From Linum tenue (Eukaryota; Streptophyta; Magnoliopsida; Malpighiales; Linaceae): 64,000 nucleotides of DNA. The stretch lies in the NCBI GenBank assembly GCA_946122785.1, contig CAMGYJ010000004.1:25060188-25124187 (forward strand), written 5' to 3'. Below the pieces are notes generated by a model, which worked only from the letters and a program-made list of their open reading frames with translations, did not search any database and was not told the DNA's origin. Positions 1 to 11,555 of this stretch are shown here, one piece after another. Both the position numbers and the translations under genes were made by a program. Position 1 is the first letter of the stretch, and the number at the start of each line of letters is the position of its first letter.

Positions 1-294
1 TTTATCTGGAAGGAGCGTTGTTGTCGTGTGATTGCGAGCAGTCCACGCACTCCAAAAGGTCTTGTTGAAGCACTAAGGGAAGAAGTCTATATGCACAGCT
101 GTGGGAATGCAGACTTTAACAGTCATCTTAACCGATTCCCCTCTCTTATGCGGATTATAGATAGCAATATTTGTAACCCGTAGTTTGCTTTATTTATGCT
201 AAAAGGAACTGTTTAGGCTTGAAGCCTTGTATATTTTGACTCTTGTGTTATTTTCCAAGATGAGCTCCAATAAAATGCAAATTATCAAGAAAAA
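1..294 (+). mobile_element. 3' end of a LINE (non-LTR retrotransposon)
   Basis: Frame 1 is open from the window edge to a stop at 181-183, about 60 residues. It starts with FIWKERCCRVI and continues with PKGLVEALREEV. This matches the W-x-WKERN-type segment that follows the zf-RVT (reverse transcriptase zinc-binding) region of plant LINE ORF2 proteins. The stop is followed by about 110 bp of 3' UTR with an AATAAA-like signal near 269 and a short A-run at 290-295, as expected for a LINE tail. The rest of the element lies left of the window. Family assignment comes from motif recall, not alignment. Confidence 0.6.
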
Positions 295-316
295 ATAACA
301 CCAATTTTGGTGTTAT
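295..316. repeat. Short perfect inverted repeat (10-bp arms)
   Basis: ATAACACCAA is followed by TT and then TTGGTGTTAT, a perfect 10-bp stem with a 2-nt spacer. It lies directly at the LINE tail, so it may mark the junction of two insertions or the end of the next repeat. No TSD could be assigned. Confidence 0.6.
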
Positions 317-2109
317 CGACGCCCTTGGTAGTTTGATCGAAGGGTTTTCCACTACAGAGACACAAATTTCTACAAGTTCAAGCATAGAAACTATAACTTC
401 TTGCTCAAAAAATTATCATCGGCGGAAGTTTGAGCTGATCACTAACAATTAGAGGCAAATCGACGGCGAGAAAAGGGAGAATCTAGTGGAACACACTCAA
501 AGGAAACCAATGAAGCCAATTTGGTAGCCCGATGATTCATGTTGAATGCTTTCAAGAAGAAGAATGAACACCATGGTTGTCAAGTCGGACAAGTCTGCGT
601 CACCTCGTTGGATTGCGTCGAAGCAAGTCCAATTGATGAATCCAAAGCAAGCCAAAACTCCCTTGAAAAAGACCAAACCTGAGGAAAAATCGACTAAATT
701 GGTTGGAGAGATCGAGGTTGTTTGATCTATACTGATGATGCAGAATCATCAAGGAAGTTTTCAGAAAGCTATAGGATCTCCCAATTATGCTCCAAGATGC
801 CTGAATCAGAAACGCTCAAAATCGGATTGCAAATTATGGGTAAAGAAATTTTGAAATCAGAGGATGGCGGGAAAGGAAGCTTGGTGGGATTGAAGATGAA
901 GAAGATGATTCGAGACTCGAGAGTGGGTCAGACCTTCAATTCGGAGCCTGGAGAAATGCATGGGATCAACAAATTGGATTGGGAATCCTCCAAACAAAAT
1001 ACCCCAAATTTCTCGAATGGGATGAAGTCTAATGACAATGTCTGATGACCAGACAACTATTTCAATCACTTCTCGGCAATGTTGATCATCAACACTAGTT
1101 CAATTCGACTCGAGGAAGTAAGCTTAACCTCTCCACAAGCCTCAACCCCTCTGGAGCAGATCGAGAATGAAGATGGAGCTGGCATGGTGCTTATGAAAAG
1201 GAAGTTAGGGAAGGATGTTTTCGATCCATTTTGGGAGCAGTTCAGTGAGGATTTTGATCCCTAGTAGCCAAGTACTTAAGTCTTTATTACTTGCCAAAGA
1301 AGCAACCTAACTTGGCAAGAAGTGAGGCAGAATTTGGCCAAGTGTAAAACTCATTTCATGGTGCCTACTTTGATCAACATCTCTAAAGGTTACTTTGTCC
1401 AAAGAAAAGTCCCTAAGGTCAATAACCAACTCGTTGAAGTTGCTCTGAAGACACTGAGAAACTGTCCAATTTTGGCCAAGTCTGGAGCCGTGTTCGGATA
1501 CTTAACTTTGAGGGCTTATTCGATCTGGAGGAGGGAGAGTCGAAGCAAGAGGGGTTTGGTACACAAAATTAAACATTTTTCTGAGCAACCTAAAGGAATT
1601 GGATGATCAAGAACATACCTCTAAAGCTTTGAACGAACGTGTGCAAGATCATATGGAGTCTGGAATTATGTCTTGCACAACAAGCAAACTGTTTCCTTGT
1701 TGCACTAGGATTTCTATTCTTTGTTATTTTTAGTTTGATTTCTGAGTTTCATTGTGCTTAGGACATCTTTTGTAGCTGATAGCTTAGCTAAGTTCTAAAT
1801 AAAGCCTATTCTATTGCATTATAGTTCAAATTTCGTTGATGGAATACAAACCTTTGAGTTTTGGTTCATTGAGCTTTGCTAAGTGGACTTTGAGTTGCTT
1901 GAGTGCTTGTATCAATCAATTGGACACATTGATCGTGGCCTGGCTTCCACCTATACTTATCGAGCCTTCTTCCTTTTGAAAGATTGCACAAAAGTTCCAT
2001 ATCAAAACCCATAACCACATACCCTATTTTGTTCAAGTTTCAATCCGATTCTTGGATATGATGAGCTGTGTGATTCTAATAATTGAGACCCAAGTTAGGG
2101 CTCATAAAG
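317..2109 (+). repeat. Repeat-derived region, probably LTR and upstream part of a Ty3 element; no intact gene
   Basis: There are only short unrelated open stretches (722-1045, 1079-1264, 1322-1606) and no domain I recognise. The region ends just before a tRNA-Met-type primer-binding site, so its right part (perhaps from about 1700) is likely an LTR; the LTR start was not found. Around 1330-1520 it resembles 20715-20960: both contain 'catggtgcctacttt' and 'ggccaagtctgg', so this is a repeat family with at least two copies here. Confidence 0.4.
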
Positions 2110-2130
2110 TAGCATCAGAGCCTGGTTCGA
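2110..2130 (+). promoter_or_regulatory. Retrotransposon primer-binding site, tRNA-iMet type
   Basis: TAGCATCAGAGCCTGG closely matches TGGTATCAGAGC, the complement of the 3' end of plant initiator tRNA-Met used by many Copia and Ty3 elements. It indicates a 5' LTR ending at about 2109 and an element read on the + strand, which agrees with the gag remnant that follows. Confidence 0.6.
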
Positions 2131-2280
2131 ACACAGTGGCGCAACCCAAAGCTCTAGGACTAGTTTCCAAGAGGACAAGGTCTTAGGACAAGGTCTGAAT
2201 TGTTGCAAACAATCATGGCGCAGCTAAACGTCACATTCCAGCCACAATTTAAGTAAATCAATTGCCAATTTTTCGAGCTA

Positions 2281-2599
2281 AGGATGGCGACGAACAACCA
2301 TGTTCCGCCGGGAAATTTGACAAGGCAAAATGACAATTATGAAGCAAATCGGAACCAAGGCCCCCAACAGGAATCGATCCTACTTTAGTGGATCATATTC
2401 ATAATTTCGAGTGACGACTAATCACTACGGAGCACGACCATCGGAAAACACAGTTGCAGAGCTAAGAGGTACCAAACTATCTGTGCCGTCTTTCTTAGGC
2501 TCTAACAATGCATCAAGCTACCTGGATTGGGAGAGAAAAGTGATTATATTCTTCCAGAGTGGCAACTACACTAAATTCCAGAAGGTCCTCTTTGCATGA
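2281..2599 (+). pseudogene. Ty3-type gag N-terminal remnant, cut off by a LINE
   Basis: Residues in the frame 2411-2599 include VPSFLGSNNASSYLDWERKV and then IIFFQSGNYT. This is the typical start of the plant Ty3 gag (retrotrans_gag) domain, with the form 'P-F-x-G-x-x-x-x-x-x-Y-L-x-W-E-x-x-V-E-x-I-F'. About 180 bp upstream is the leader after the PBS. Homology stops at about 2599, where LINE sequence begins. Capsid function is impossible because only the first ~60 residues of the domain remain. The assignment to gag is fairly secure; the exact lineage is not. Confidence 0.6.
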
Positions 2600-4112
2600 G
2601 TAAGGAAGAAAATGGAATGGGTTCCGCAGGTTTGAGGAATTTAATCAAGCCTTATTGGCCAAGATATCATGGTAGCTTCTGAAAAGTACCCAATTTTTTG
2701 TTAGCACGCATTTATAATGCGAAGTATTTTCCGAATTGTTCCTTTCTTTAGGCTGGTTCCTTACCTTTGTGGGGGTAGCGTGATATTCTTCATGGTCGAG
2801 CGTTGCTTCAGCAGTGGCTCCGATGGTAGGTCAAAAATGCTGAGATTATTTCCCTAGCTACATCGGATTGGGTTCCTGCTTTGCATCCGAGTCCTCCTTG
2901 ACTCCGTCCAAAGGTAGGAAGAATTCACGGAACGGTTGCTTCTCTAATCTTGGCACGTATAGGACGATGGAATGTGGACCGTATTCGGTTGTTGTTTTCC
3001 TGGGAGGTAGTTCCAAAAATATTTTCTTTTCCGCTTCCTATGGTTCCTATGGCGTCCGTGTATTATTTCGTTAAGTCAGGATATCACTTGGCCACCCAAT
3101 TTAGAAAGGGGTGTGATCCCTCTTTCAAGCAGGATGTAAGACCGTGGGATAAAAAGTTGTGGGAAGGATTTGGAGTGCTTCTGTTCCACCTAAGATGATA
3201 TATTTTATTTGGAAAATAATTAGGTGAGTTCTTCCTACTGTGGAGGCCCTGCCATTTCATGGTATCATGGGTGTGGCTGTGCGCCTGACTCGTTTGGGGG
3301 AGGTGGGATCCTTGGAGCATTTGTTTTATTTTTATTTTCGTCCTGCTAGGGAGCTTTAGGACGCCTCGGGCTTTAAATACTTCGACCGAGTCTCCCAACG
3401 GGTAATGTGGAGATATTTTGCAGACAATTGTTTGATAAGGATGGGGATTCCGCTTGTGCGGATGCATTGCATCTTGTTGCTTTGTTTCAGGGTATCTGAA
3501 AAGCTAGAAACTAGGTGGTTTTTTAACCTACTCTCTTTTCGACCCCTGTCCATTTATCCTAATTCAATGAGCAACTTGGGGGTGGGAGCGGGGTGGGGGA
3601 AGGGGTAGCGTGGGGGATGCTCCACCTAGGGCTTTGCATGTTCATACCGATGGGGCCACTTGTGCAGGCTCGCATGGAGCTGGTGGCTCAGCCCTCAAGG
3701 ATTGTTCATGAAGACTGATGGCGCTGGCGACGAACTATATGAGGAGTTGGATGATCCATTCCTTGTTGAATTGTTGGCGCTCAGGGATGTGATCTAGTGG
3801 TGCCTAGCTTATGGCATTCAAGAAGTTGTATTTAAGGTGAAGTGCTAGTCGTGTTCGAGAAGGAGGCAACTAAGAATGCTTAGGATGTGCATGGTGGTGC
3901 TATTTTGGAAGAGAACCAAGTCCTTCGCTGGTGTTTCCATTCTTGTGGTTTTTATTTGTTAGGCGTGATTGCCATAGGCAGCCCATTTGGTGGCGAGAAA
4001 AGCCATTTCATTGTACCTAGTTTGATAGCGTTTTATTTTTTTGCTTCGCTATGTGTGTCCATGTGACTCTAGTGTAACTCTTTTGTCTCATTAATACGAG
4101 TTAAAGAAAGGA
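2600..4112 (+). pseudogene. LINE ORF2 C-terminal part (end of RT, zf-RVT, RNase H), decayed
   Basis: Across several frames the sequence keeps the order of a plant L1-like ORF2 tail. About 2617-2680 gives GFRRFEEFNQALLAK, the conserved end of the RT region. About 2700-2830 gives LARIYNAKYFPNCSF, then a W-R-S-I-L-like stretch. About 2990-3200 gives PKIFSFPLP, SGYHLA and LWEG, the zf-RVT pattern before 'PPK-x-x-x-F-x-W'. About 3720-3840 gives LVELLALRD, typical of a LINE RNase H domain. Frameshifts and stops are scattered throughout, so it is dead. It ends at about 4112 in an A-rich tail (ttaaagaaaggaag). It is 5' truncated, as usual for LINEs, and lies directly on the gag remnant, which suggests insertion into that element. 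Confidence 0.7.
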
Positions 4113-5058
4113 AGATAAAGAATATAATTTATTTTTTTCCATTTTTTTTATTTTTTGTACTATAAAATCACTTTGGCCCGTCATATATGAAACTCCAAGT
4201 GAATTGTATTGATGTATATTTGATAATATTTTGATGAGTTAGATTGCATAAATTATGTAATGACAATAGGAGCAACATATGAAATTGGTTTTGTAATTGC
4301 ATTGTTTTGGATGCTGTAAAGGGTGAGATTAAAATGTCTTTTAGTTCCCCTACTTTTGCAATCGGTATGTATCTTCTATGTTTTAATTTGGATTTCAAAA
4401 AAAAAAAATTGCACAGATAGAACGAGTTTGTTATGATCTACAAAATGTGTCACCATTTTTAATATATTTGGAGGAAAAAATTCATACCTCGTTACAACCC
4501 TCGTAACTCCTTCATTTTCACTCAAAAGAGAAATTTTGCATACAAGGAGTGAGTTTATCGTGGTCTATTTGATCTATAAATTTTTGTGGAAAAATGCAAA
4601 ACCAAATATCCCATCGTATACCACCTTGGTTTAGGGTGGTAACTGGTGGTAGACGATGATCAAATATGATAAATGGACGTTAGTATAATCCTACTACCAT
4701 GTATAAAACAATTATATACTATGGTTTATTCATACCATTATGATATAATCTTATATACTACCAAAGATTGTCACCATGGTTTCGACTGGTAATATATGTC
4801 TCAATTTTTTTTGTTCCAAAATATATCAAAGTGGATGTCATTTTTGAAGAGAATAATTAATATGATTTTTATGTGTGAAAATATTGAATTATGACTTAAA
4901 AAAATAGATATAGTGCGTGAAATTAATAGGGTAAAAGTTATATGTCTCTCATAGACACTAAATGTGGGCTATTTAAAATTTGATTTACTGACTGGATGTG
5001 CTCCCTTTTTTGGGCATGAGAGTTAGCTGATGCAGATTACCAAGATGATGTTATTAAC
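4113..5058. other. AT-rich intergenic DNA with one arm of a degenerate inverted repeat
   Basis: No coding signal. 4811-4850 (ttccaaaatatatcaaag followed by tggatgtcattttt) is roughly the reverse complement of 5788-5830. This suggests an older element of about 1 kb into which the hAT MITE at 5067 was inserted. Further left, 4620-4800 carries 'accatggtt' and 'ggtaatat' motifs that loosely mirror those at 5850-6090. No outer TSD was found. Confidence 0.4.
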
Positions 5059-5066
5059 ATCATGTT

Positions 5067-5682
5067 CAATGCAGTCCAAATCGCGTTTTAAAATTTAAAA
5101 ACTTACTATTTTACGCTTTTAGGTGAGCGTCACGCTTTCGTTTCCATATAAAAATTTTACTGTATAAAATCGGACTAAATTCCGCTTTAAACCTTAAAAG
5201 CTTATGTTTTTACGCTTCTAGTTCATCAAAACGCTTTACGTTTTTACGCTTTTAGTTCACTAAATACGTATTCTTGTCATGAAATTAAAGGTAAATTATC
5301 AATAATATGATACTTGTGAGATTAAAAGTACATACCAAGTGCTTTGATGCATTCTTAACTTCAATAGAGTAATCTAATTCACCAGCTAGGCTCTTCCCAA
5401 ATTCATTAGCATAGAGGGTCGATGGATTATTGTTAAGATTTATGTTTATGAACTTATTATTGAGAGGTTATAAGTTGTTCTACTTTATACATGAATTGCA
5501 GGTGTTTATTCACTTATCTAAATTATGTGCACTCATATTTTATATAGTATATGCCGTACTTAAATTTTTTTTAGTTATTTTACAACATGCATAAAAAACT
5601 TACGTTTTTACGCTTTAATTCTATGCATTACGATTTTACCCCTTTTTCGCTTATAGGTAGAATCACGCTTTTGACTGCATTG
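5067..5682. mobile_element. Non-autonomous hAT-type MITE, 616 bp, with 8-bp TSD
   Basis: The ends are perfect 10-bp inverted repeats, CAATGCAGTC and GACTGCATTG, and similarity continues inward (AAATCGCG versus AAAAGCGTG). They are flanked by the 8-bp direct repeat ATCATGTT at 5059-5066 and 5683-5690, the TSD length of the hAT superfamily. The interior has no ORF. It has many copies of ACGCTTTTA or TTTTACGCTT near both ends, a layout expected of subterminal transposase-binding repeats. The ends and TSD are read directly; the superfamily follows from TSD length. Confidence 0.85.
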
Positions 5683-5690
5683 ATCATGTT

Positions 5691-6190
5691 AATAGATTTG
5701 TGAATATTTCACCAAATTTTAACTGATCATATCTCGAGTTTTAACTCGATTTAAAAAATATTTCCTAAGATGATTAGATTTTTGTGTCATATAAGATGAC
5801 ATCCATTTTGATATTCTTTTGGAGTCACAAAATCTTAGAGTATTTTCATATAATGATATTACCATAGTGTTAAGATCATATCATGATAGATATGATAGTG
5901 GTAACCTTATAGTATGAAATATTACCATAGTGGTGAGATCATGACATGATACTGATAAAATTTGTAGTATGAAATCTTATAATAGTAGTAAGATGATAGT
6001 AAGACGTCTTATGATACTGCCATATTTGTAATTAGATGATTGTATGATAGTGGTAAGATTATAGTAGAAGTTTCATCATATTAGTAAGATAATAGTATAT
6101 AAGAATTTTTTTTATGAACATAGTGTTATTATCATAGTAAACACATATTTTGAAGGTCTATTTTCACTCAAAATATAACAATATGTATTT
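5691..6190. repeat. AT-rich region with degenerate 'atagtggtaagat' repeats
   Basis: Variants of 'gatagtggtaaga' or 'ccatagtggtgagatcat' recur irregularly between about 5860 and 6090. The stretch 5788-5830 is the second arm of the inverted repeat that pairs with 4811-4850. There are no genes. Confidence 0.4.
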
Positions 6191-6534
6191 AAATATTTTA
6201 GGGCTAATACCATTACAACACCCAAACTATCAACAAAATGCCATTTGTATTCTATTCTTTTCAATATTCCATTTCTATCACATCGTATGATAGTTTTGTG
6301 GCATTTGTATCCTAACACTTTTGTTGACCGTTAAATATAACTGTTGACCAGACGATGCTCAAAGCAATATTGACTTTTGATGATGTGGCAGCCACATAGA
6401 TGCCACATCATATTGTCTTTTTACACATTAGATTATTTTTTATTCAAAATTATATTAAACGGAAAAAATATGGTTGACCAGACGGAATCCCTTCCGGCCA
6501 CCACCTCCGAAAAGATTAAGCTTTGGACTGTACA
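6191..6534. other. Unclassified repeat-like DNA
   Basis: The segment begins 'gggctaataccattacaac' with phrases such as 'aaaatgccatttgtat', which are common in plant MULE- or Helitron-type repeats. The 12-bp word GTTGACCAGACG occurs twice (about 6343 and 6474). No coding capacity and no matched ends were found. Confidence 0.3.
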
Positions 6535-6542
6535 TGGGCGGT

Positions 6543-7185
6543 AGGTCGTGCTTGGGCCGGCACGGCACGGGCACGCTTCGGGCCCATTTATTTAGTGTCG
6601 AGTTTGGCACGACCCTTCAGTTTTCGTGTCGTGCCATGCAAGCCCATTTGTTAACTTTGCTAGGCCCGGCCCGGGCCCGAGCACGGTTCGAATCGTGCCT
6701 ATTCGTGCTCGTGTCATGCTCGTATTCGTGTTTAATGAAAAGGACGAAACCAAAATAGAGAATGAAAAGGAAGGTGAAAATTGGTCTGGGGAAGATTGTA
6801 TTAACCGATAATGTTTGAGAAAAGTAACAAATAAGGGGGAAAAGAAAATTGGAAGTCTAGCGAGTGTGATTTGGCTTTGTTTAATTCTTTGTCCATTTTT
6901 ACTTTGTTTAATATCTTTATGACACTTCTAGCAACAACAAAAAATTATTTTTCTACTTGTGTTTTGTAATATTTGAACCTATATTTCTTTTAATATTTAT
7001 TTTCTATCAAATAAATATTATTTTCGTGCCATGTCCGTTCTTATACTCAATAAAGTCTAGAAAATATTAGGCCCGACACGGCCCACTTATAAATCGTTTC
7101 GTGCCCGTGCTTGTGCCCGTGTCCACGAAGTTTAGGCCCGGCTGGCCCATTTATTTCGTGCCCGTGCTCGTGTCGTGCTAGCCCG
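6543..7185. mobile_element. hAT-type MITE with GGCACGGCACGGGCACG ends, 643 bp
   Basis: The 8-bp direct repeat TGGGCGGT stands at 6535-6542 and 7186-7193. Just inside are GC-rich complementary ends: GTCGTGCTTGGGCC on the left, and GTCGTGCTAGCCCG on the right, whose complement is CGGGCTAGCACGAC. Clusters of 'gcccgtgctcgtg' and 'ggcacgggcacg' follow on both sides. The centre is AT-rich and non-coding. This looks like the widespread plant hAT MITE family with 'GGCCCGGCACGG' ends. The outermost bases of the TIRs are degenerate, so the exact ends are a little uncertain. Confidence 0.7.
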
Positions 7186-7205
7186 TGGGCGGTGTCGCAA
7201 CTGTG

Positions 7206-7320
7206 GGTCAGAACCGAGGCTTCATCTTCGATATAGAAATATAGAAATCTAGGTTCGGGAGTACGGTTACGTGTGGGGAAGTGAAATCACACCCCACAAT
7301 GCCCAAAATTGGTATGGCTT
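7206..7320 (-). mobile_element. Fragment of the Tat/Ogre-like LTR (antisense)
   Basis: Read on the minus strand this closely matches the segment before the LTR ends at 40655-40760 and 56575-56680. Shared words include TTCGGGAGTACGGTTACG (on +) and 'tgtggggaagtg'. It is therefore a detached piece of the same LTR family as the element at 38022-56781. It directly follows the right TSD of the hAT MITE. Confidence 0.65.
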
Positions 7321-7536
7321 AAGTCGACAAGTTTTCTATGTGCTGGGAGTTTTTTTATAACAATTGTGTATTATTAATATCTCGCTTCATCATTAATATA
7401 TTGCTAACTTATTAGTTATGATTTAATTAAACGTCAATTGATGGATATATTTTAAAGATAAATTTGATTAGGGTCCCATTGAAACCCTAAATAAATTTAA
7501 ATCGCATCAATGGTAATTTGATTATACGCGCTAAAT

Positions 7537-7801
7537 GACTGGTGTACGTCAGGTGTATAGTATACGGCAGGTGATCTAGCCGTTAGATGTACTTAGATGA
7601 GCTTCGGGCAATCTCAACGGTCAGTTTTGTTTTTTATTAAATCAAACATCGGGTTGGGGTTTAGAAAATCGGTGTCTGGGGTTTATCCATTAGAGGTTAG
7701 GGTATAGTATCATACCCCATTCTCGATTTAATTCATGGTCTAGATAGAGATATCTCACTAGTAGTACCTGACGTATAGTATACGTCTGACGTACGCCAGT
7801 C
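7537..7801. mobile_element. Small MITE with ~45-bp terminal inverted repeats
   Basis: GACTGGTGTACGTCAGGTG at 7537 is mirrored by the complement of CGTCTGACGTACGCCAGTC ending at 7801. Both arms also contain 'tatagtatacg', so the TIR is about 45 bp at roughly 80% identity by eye. The element is 265 bp. No clear TSD was seen, so the superfamily is open. If the P450 gene is still transcribed, it lies in intron 2, about 30 bp past the exon-2 donor. Confidence 0.55.
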
Positions 7802-7832
7802 TGACCCATATATATATATATAAGACCCTTAC

Positions 7833-8105
7833 CTTGGCGGTGGTTCGGCGCTTGGTGGCGATGACGTGGCTGACGAAGTCGTCGATGGTTCGGATGTTGC
7901 TCCTGAGGGAAGCCTCCGCGCCGAGATTGAATCGCCTCTTCAGCCGCCAGAATGGATCCGCATAGCGCCAGTAAGTCAAGGCACTCGCATCGTCAAATGC
8001 CTTCATGAATTCTCCGCCTTCTTTACTGCTCCCCTCCAAGCACCTCAACTCCACCCCAAACCCTACTTCAAATATCGAGTCCAACGTGCATCTCATCAAA
8101 ACATC
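7833..8105 (-). CDS. Cytochrome P450, CYP704-like (fatty-acid omega-hydroxylase type), exon 2
   Basis: This exon is 273 bp, exactly 91 codons without a stop. It begins DVLMRCTLDSIFEVGFGVEL and includes FMKAFDDASALTYWRYADPF, which matches the middle part of CYP704 proteins (D to F-G region). The acceptor is cag|GAT at 8106/8105. The donor is AAG|GTAAGG at 7833/7832, so both junctions are phase 0 and it joins in frame to exon 1 (14267-14782). CYP704 enzymes are ER-bound monooxygenases that hydroxylate long-chain fatty acids; that is family knowledge. Exons with the I-helix, ExxR and heme Cys motifs are not seen in 1-7832. The gene either continues beyond the left edge through another huge intron or is truncated. 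Confidence 0.85.
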
Positions 8106-8115
8106 CTGAACAATT

Positions 8116-9638
8116 CATGCAGTTAGAGTGTGTTTACTTTTAGTTACGACTGAGAAAATAGATCAGACCGTTAGAAAAACCATGATACAAATCGGACCGC
8201 ACAGTTTTGTCCGAACCGTAGATCGTTAAATATGGTCTGGTCGATCCATGGTCTGTATTATCTGATGTTTTATCTCTTGGTCTAGTCTGGTATAGACCGC
8301 TGTTTACCGGACCAAACCGTGGACCCTTGTCAATACGTGTTAATAACCCATTAGACCACTATTCCAACTACCACAATTACGACACTCAAGTCTCAACTTT
8401 AATTTTGAGAATCTCGTCTCTAGCTCCTTCATTTACAACCACATTTCACCAGAGAGTAGAGATAATTGTGTATTCATATGGCATTATGTTAATGTTTATG
8501 ACGTTATGGTGTAAGCTGGGATGTTTTTACTTTGTATCTTTGTTATGTACTAAGATTTAAAGTATCAAAATTATTCATGCATGTTAGAATTAATGTTTTA
8601 AGGCAAAACGTAATTATTTTTCTTGATTATTAATTCAAATTTTTGTATGATTGACTAAACAAATTGTCATTATTTTTCATTGAGTGTGGTCTATCTGGAC
8701 CAGACCAGACCGTAAAAAAAAACATCTACTAACAATTGGCTCTTGCTACTTACAGTTCTTGAAGACCCATTACCTTTTCCCCAATTTTTGTCGTTAGATT
8801 ATATAATTTTAACTATTCAAGATTTTTAATTGCACAACTCAAATATAATTTTAGTGTAAATTTTACCATAAAAACATTGTAGAACTAACATTGTCAAGTT
8901 TGGCTATTTTTTTTTATTTTTAGAAGGATTTATCTAAATTGGGAAATTGTGATGGGTAAATTGTTTTTAAATAACAAGAGAAATTTTGCAATACTTTAAA
9001 GTATGAATGTTTTAGTTCTTTTTGTCTTTTCGGTAAAAACTGAATTTGTACTTTTAAAGTTATAGTACAAATTCAATTAGTATCTATACTTTTTGTAACA
9101 AATTGAATTTATACCATAACGTTAAAAGTACAAACTGAACTTGTATCATAACATAATAATATAAATTTTCTTATGATACAAACTTAACTTGTACAAGTTA
9201 TTTCATAGTACATATTTAATTGTATATCGAAACACCAATACTTTTTTTTTCCGATAAACATCAATACTTTAAAACATAATAGAAGTGCTCAAATAACTAA
9301 TTTCACCTAATATGTTCAAAGCATCATGAAAATAATACATAAAGCCTCGTACAACCTATAATAAAGCAAATTGCAATTTTCCTAATCAAAACAATAACCG
9401 GGAATTTTTTAAAGAAACCGGCAATATAAGGGGAAAATGGCACGGCACATTAGAATCCCCTTATAAGGAACTAGCATAAACGGTAATATTTCTTTTACAA
9501 TTTAATCTATGAATATACGTAACTTTACAAAAAATTATTATTGATTATAACAATATTTTAGTTCAAAATACCAAAAATTTAATTTTTTTTTATTCAATTG
9601 AAGTCAAGAATGAAACTTTCTCATCTTTTTTATTCGTA
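8116..9638. other. AT-rich intronic DNA; possible degenerate MITEs
   Basis: 8130-8730 has GTGTGTTTACTTTTAG on the left and a 'gtctggaccagaccagacc' cluster on the right, plus repeated 'ggtctggtc' words. This resembles a MITE, but the inverted ends do not pair convincingly. 9020-9230 repeats words like 'caaattgaatttgta' in both orientations. There is no coding signal. Confidence 0.3.
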
Positions 9639-10439
9639 CTAGATGGTGCCCGACCCCTTGGCCGGAATGATTTATTGGTATATATTGGGATTGAATAGAG
9701 GTGAAAAATGAATTAGTGATTGACGGAAATTCGTAGTAGATAGAGAGAATAAAGCTTTTGTCAAATTTTCCATTTTTTCATGTAATTGACAAACAATCCA
9801 TTAATAAAAATTAACAGTTTTTAAACTCCTAATGTTTCACTGCACGACATAGTTAAATTTTCATACTTTAAATCCAAATTATTTTTACTATCTTCTTCAT
9901 CCTAGTTAAGTCACACGATTTATATTTTGACTTTATAAATTTTCTACTTTCACCAATCTTGAAGTAGTTCCTTTTTTTTCTATTTTCATTATATTCTTAT
10001 TAATTTAGCTCTCCCATTATTGATTTTTTGGATAATTCTCTTTCCGGTTATTTAAGAAAAAAAAATTGTGAGTGTACCACCAAAATACATTAAGTGTAAA
10101 TGAGGAATGGAGAGGGGTGGCGAAATTGTTTATAATCTGGATAATACAAACTAATGAAAGTAAAAATATAAAAAATGAAAATTATATACAAGCTCATTCT
10201 CTTTCTGAAATAATAACATTTCCCAGAAATAGACAAAGATTGAAAATGCTCTTCAGTATTCACAGCCGAAAAAAAAGGAGGGGTTTAAAAGGGAAGTTCT
10301 GGGCCGATTTTGGGAGGCCCATAGCGAGAGGGAGTAATTGCGCATTGTCTTATTTGTCCCTCCGAAGAGTGCGGTCTAGCGAGGAAGTGCTTACATGGCC
10401 AATTTTTTCCCCTGACAATCCCTTATATTATTTTGTAGA
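9639..10439 (-). mobile_element. Candidate non-autonomous Helitron (about 800 bp)
   Basis: Read on the minus strand, the segment ends GGTCGGGCACCATCTAG followed by T at 9638. This is very like plant Helitron 3' ends, which have a GC-rich hairpin a few bases before CTAG and insert next to T. A weak stem is visible in CCGGC...GTCGG. About 800 bp upstream it starts TCTACAAAATAATATAAGGG, similar to Helitron 5' ends (TC followed by an AT-rich stretch). No Rep/helicase is encoded. The base before TC is T rather than the expected A, so the 5' end is uncertain. Confidence 0.45.
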
Positions 10440-11547
10440 ATCGTATTTTAAAGAGGTTTATTGCGTCTAGATAAAAATTATAATATTTCACATGTATTTG
10501 AGATCTATAATATTTATATAATAAAATGCTATGTTTTCATACTAGGACCGATTGTTCAACCAAAACAGCTAGTGGTTGATGGTTCAATGGTTAATCGTTA
10601 TACAGTGTTGTTAATCGTTTATAAAACCGTTCATGCGCTATAACATAAAAGTCATAATACAATAAATTAGAAGTGAATTTATCACTAATTATAAATAATT
10701 TCAAAACCTATATCATCTAATACCAAAAATATTTAACAAAACATTCAAATTATCTAACAAAAGAAATCATAATTTTTTTATTAAATTCAAATTAGTAATC
10801 ATGTGAGTGTGACAATCCATAGTTAACCAAATAGAGGTATCAAAGAGGTTGGGAAACGAAGAAAATAAATTATAAATAAAATTAGTGATTGAGGTTGGGT
10901 GATCTTAGTTTATGTAAAAAAATCATAGTTAAAATAATAAACAACTGGGTCAGTCAAGCCTGGGTTGTTCTTCTGATTTCACGTCCAGCGGCGGATCCAG
11001 AACAGAAAAGAGCACTGGGCCGCATTTAGAACCATAAAACAAATCTAATGATTATAGTTTTGTTTTTATAATGTCAATTATACACGACGGTATTTTAATT
11101 TAGCGAATGCATTAATAATGGAGTCCACATCTATACCAATAGTATACACCGTTTCAAATAAAAATACTTGAGCAATCGGCAAGAAATTCATCGGTGATAG
11201 AAGGCAGTCCATTTATTTTCATTATTTTTTTTTATTTTTCTTTTTTTTTATTAATTATAGACATTTCCAACTTGGCAAAGTCAGAAGAAAAAGTTGACAC
11301 ATCATCAAAAGACGTTAGTCCAGGAAGCATGTATCACTGCACCGTTAAAATTATGGACGAAAAGGCTATTTTAGTGTATTTTTCAAAACTTGGCTATATT
11401 TGTCACAAAGTGCAAAATTATGGCTATCCATATGTATTTTGCCTTATCAATATAACTTTCTTACAAAGAAGATCATATTAAACATCAAAGCAAAAAATCG
11501 AGTTTATAAATAGCTCTTAAAAGTTTATCATAAAAATCCTAATTGAT
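10440..11547. other. AT-rich intronic DNA with a possible hAT end fragment
   Basis: No genes. At about 10985 CAGCGGCGGATCCAGAA resembles the CAGTGGCGGA end seen on the MITE at 12035, but no matching second end was found, so this may be a broken copy. Confidence 0.3.
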
Positions 11548-11555
11548 AATTCTAC

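Noticed and set aside
6474..6811. Two open frames of 61-94 codons
   Set aside because: They lie in the GC-rich end of a hAT-type MITE and show no domain.
10072..10470. A 132-codon + strand frame
   Set aside because: Lies across the candidate Helitron end, has no known motif, and codon use looks random.
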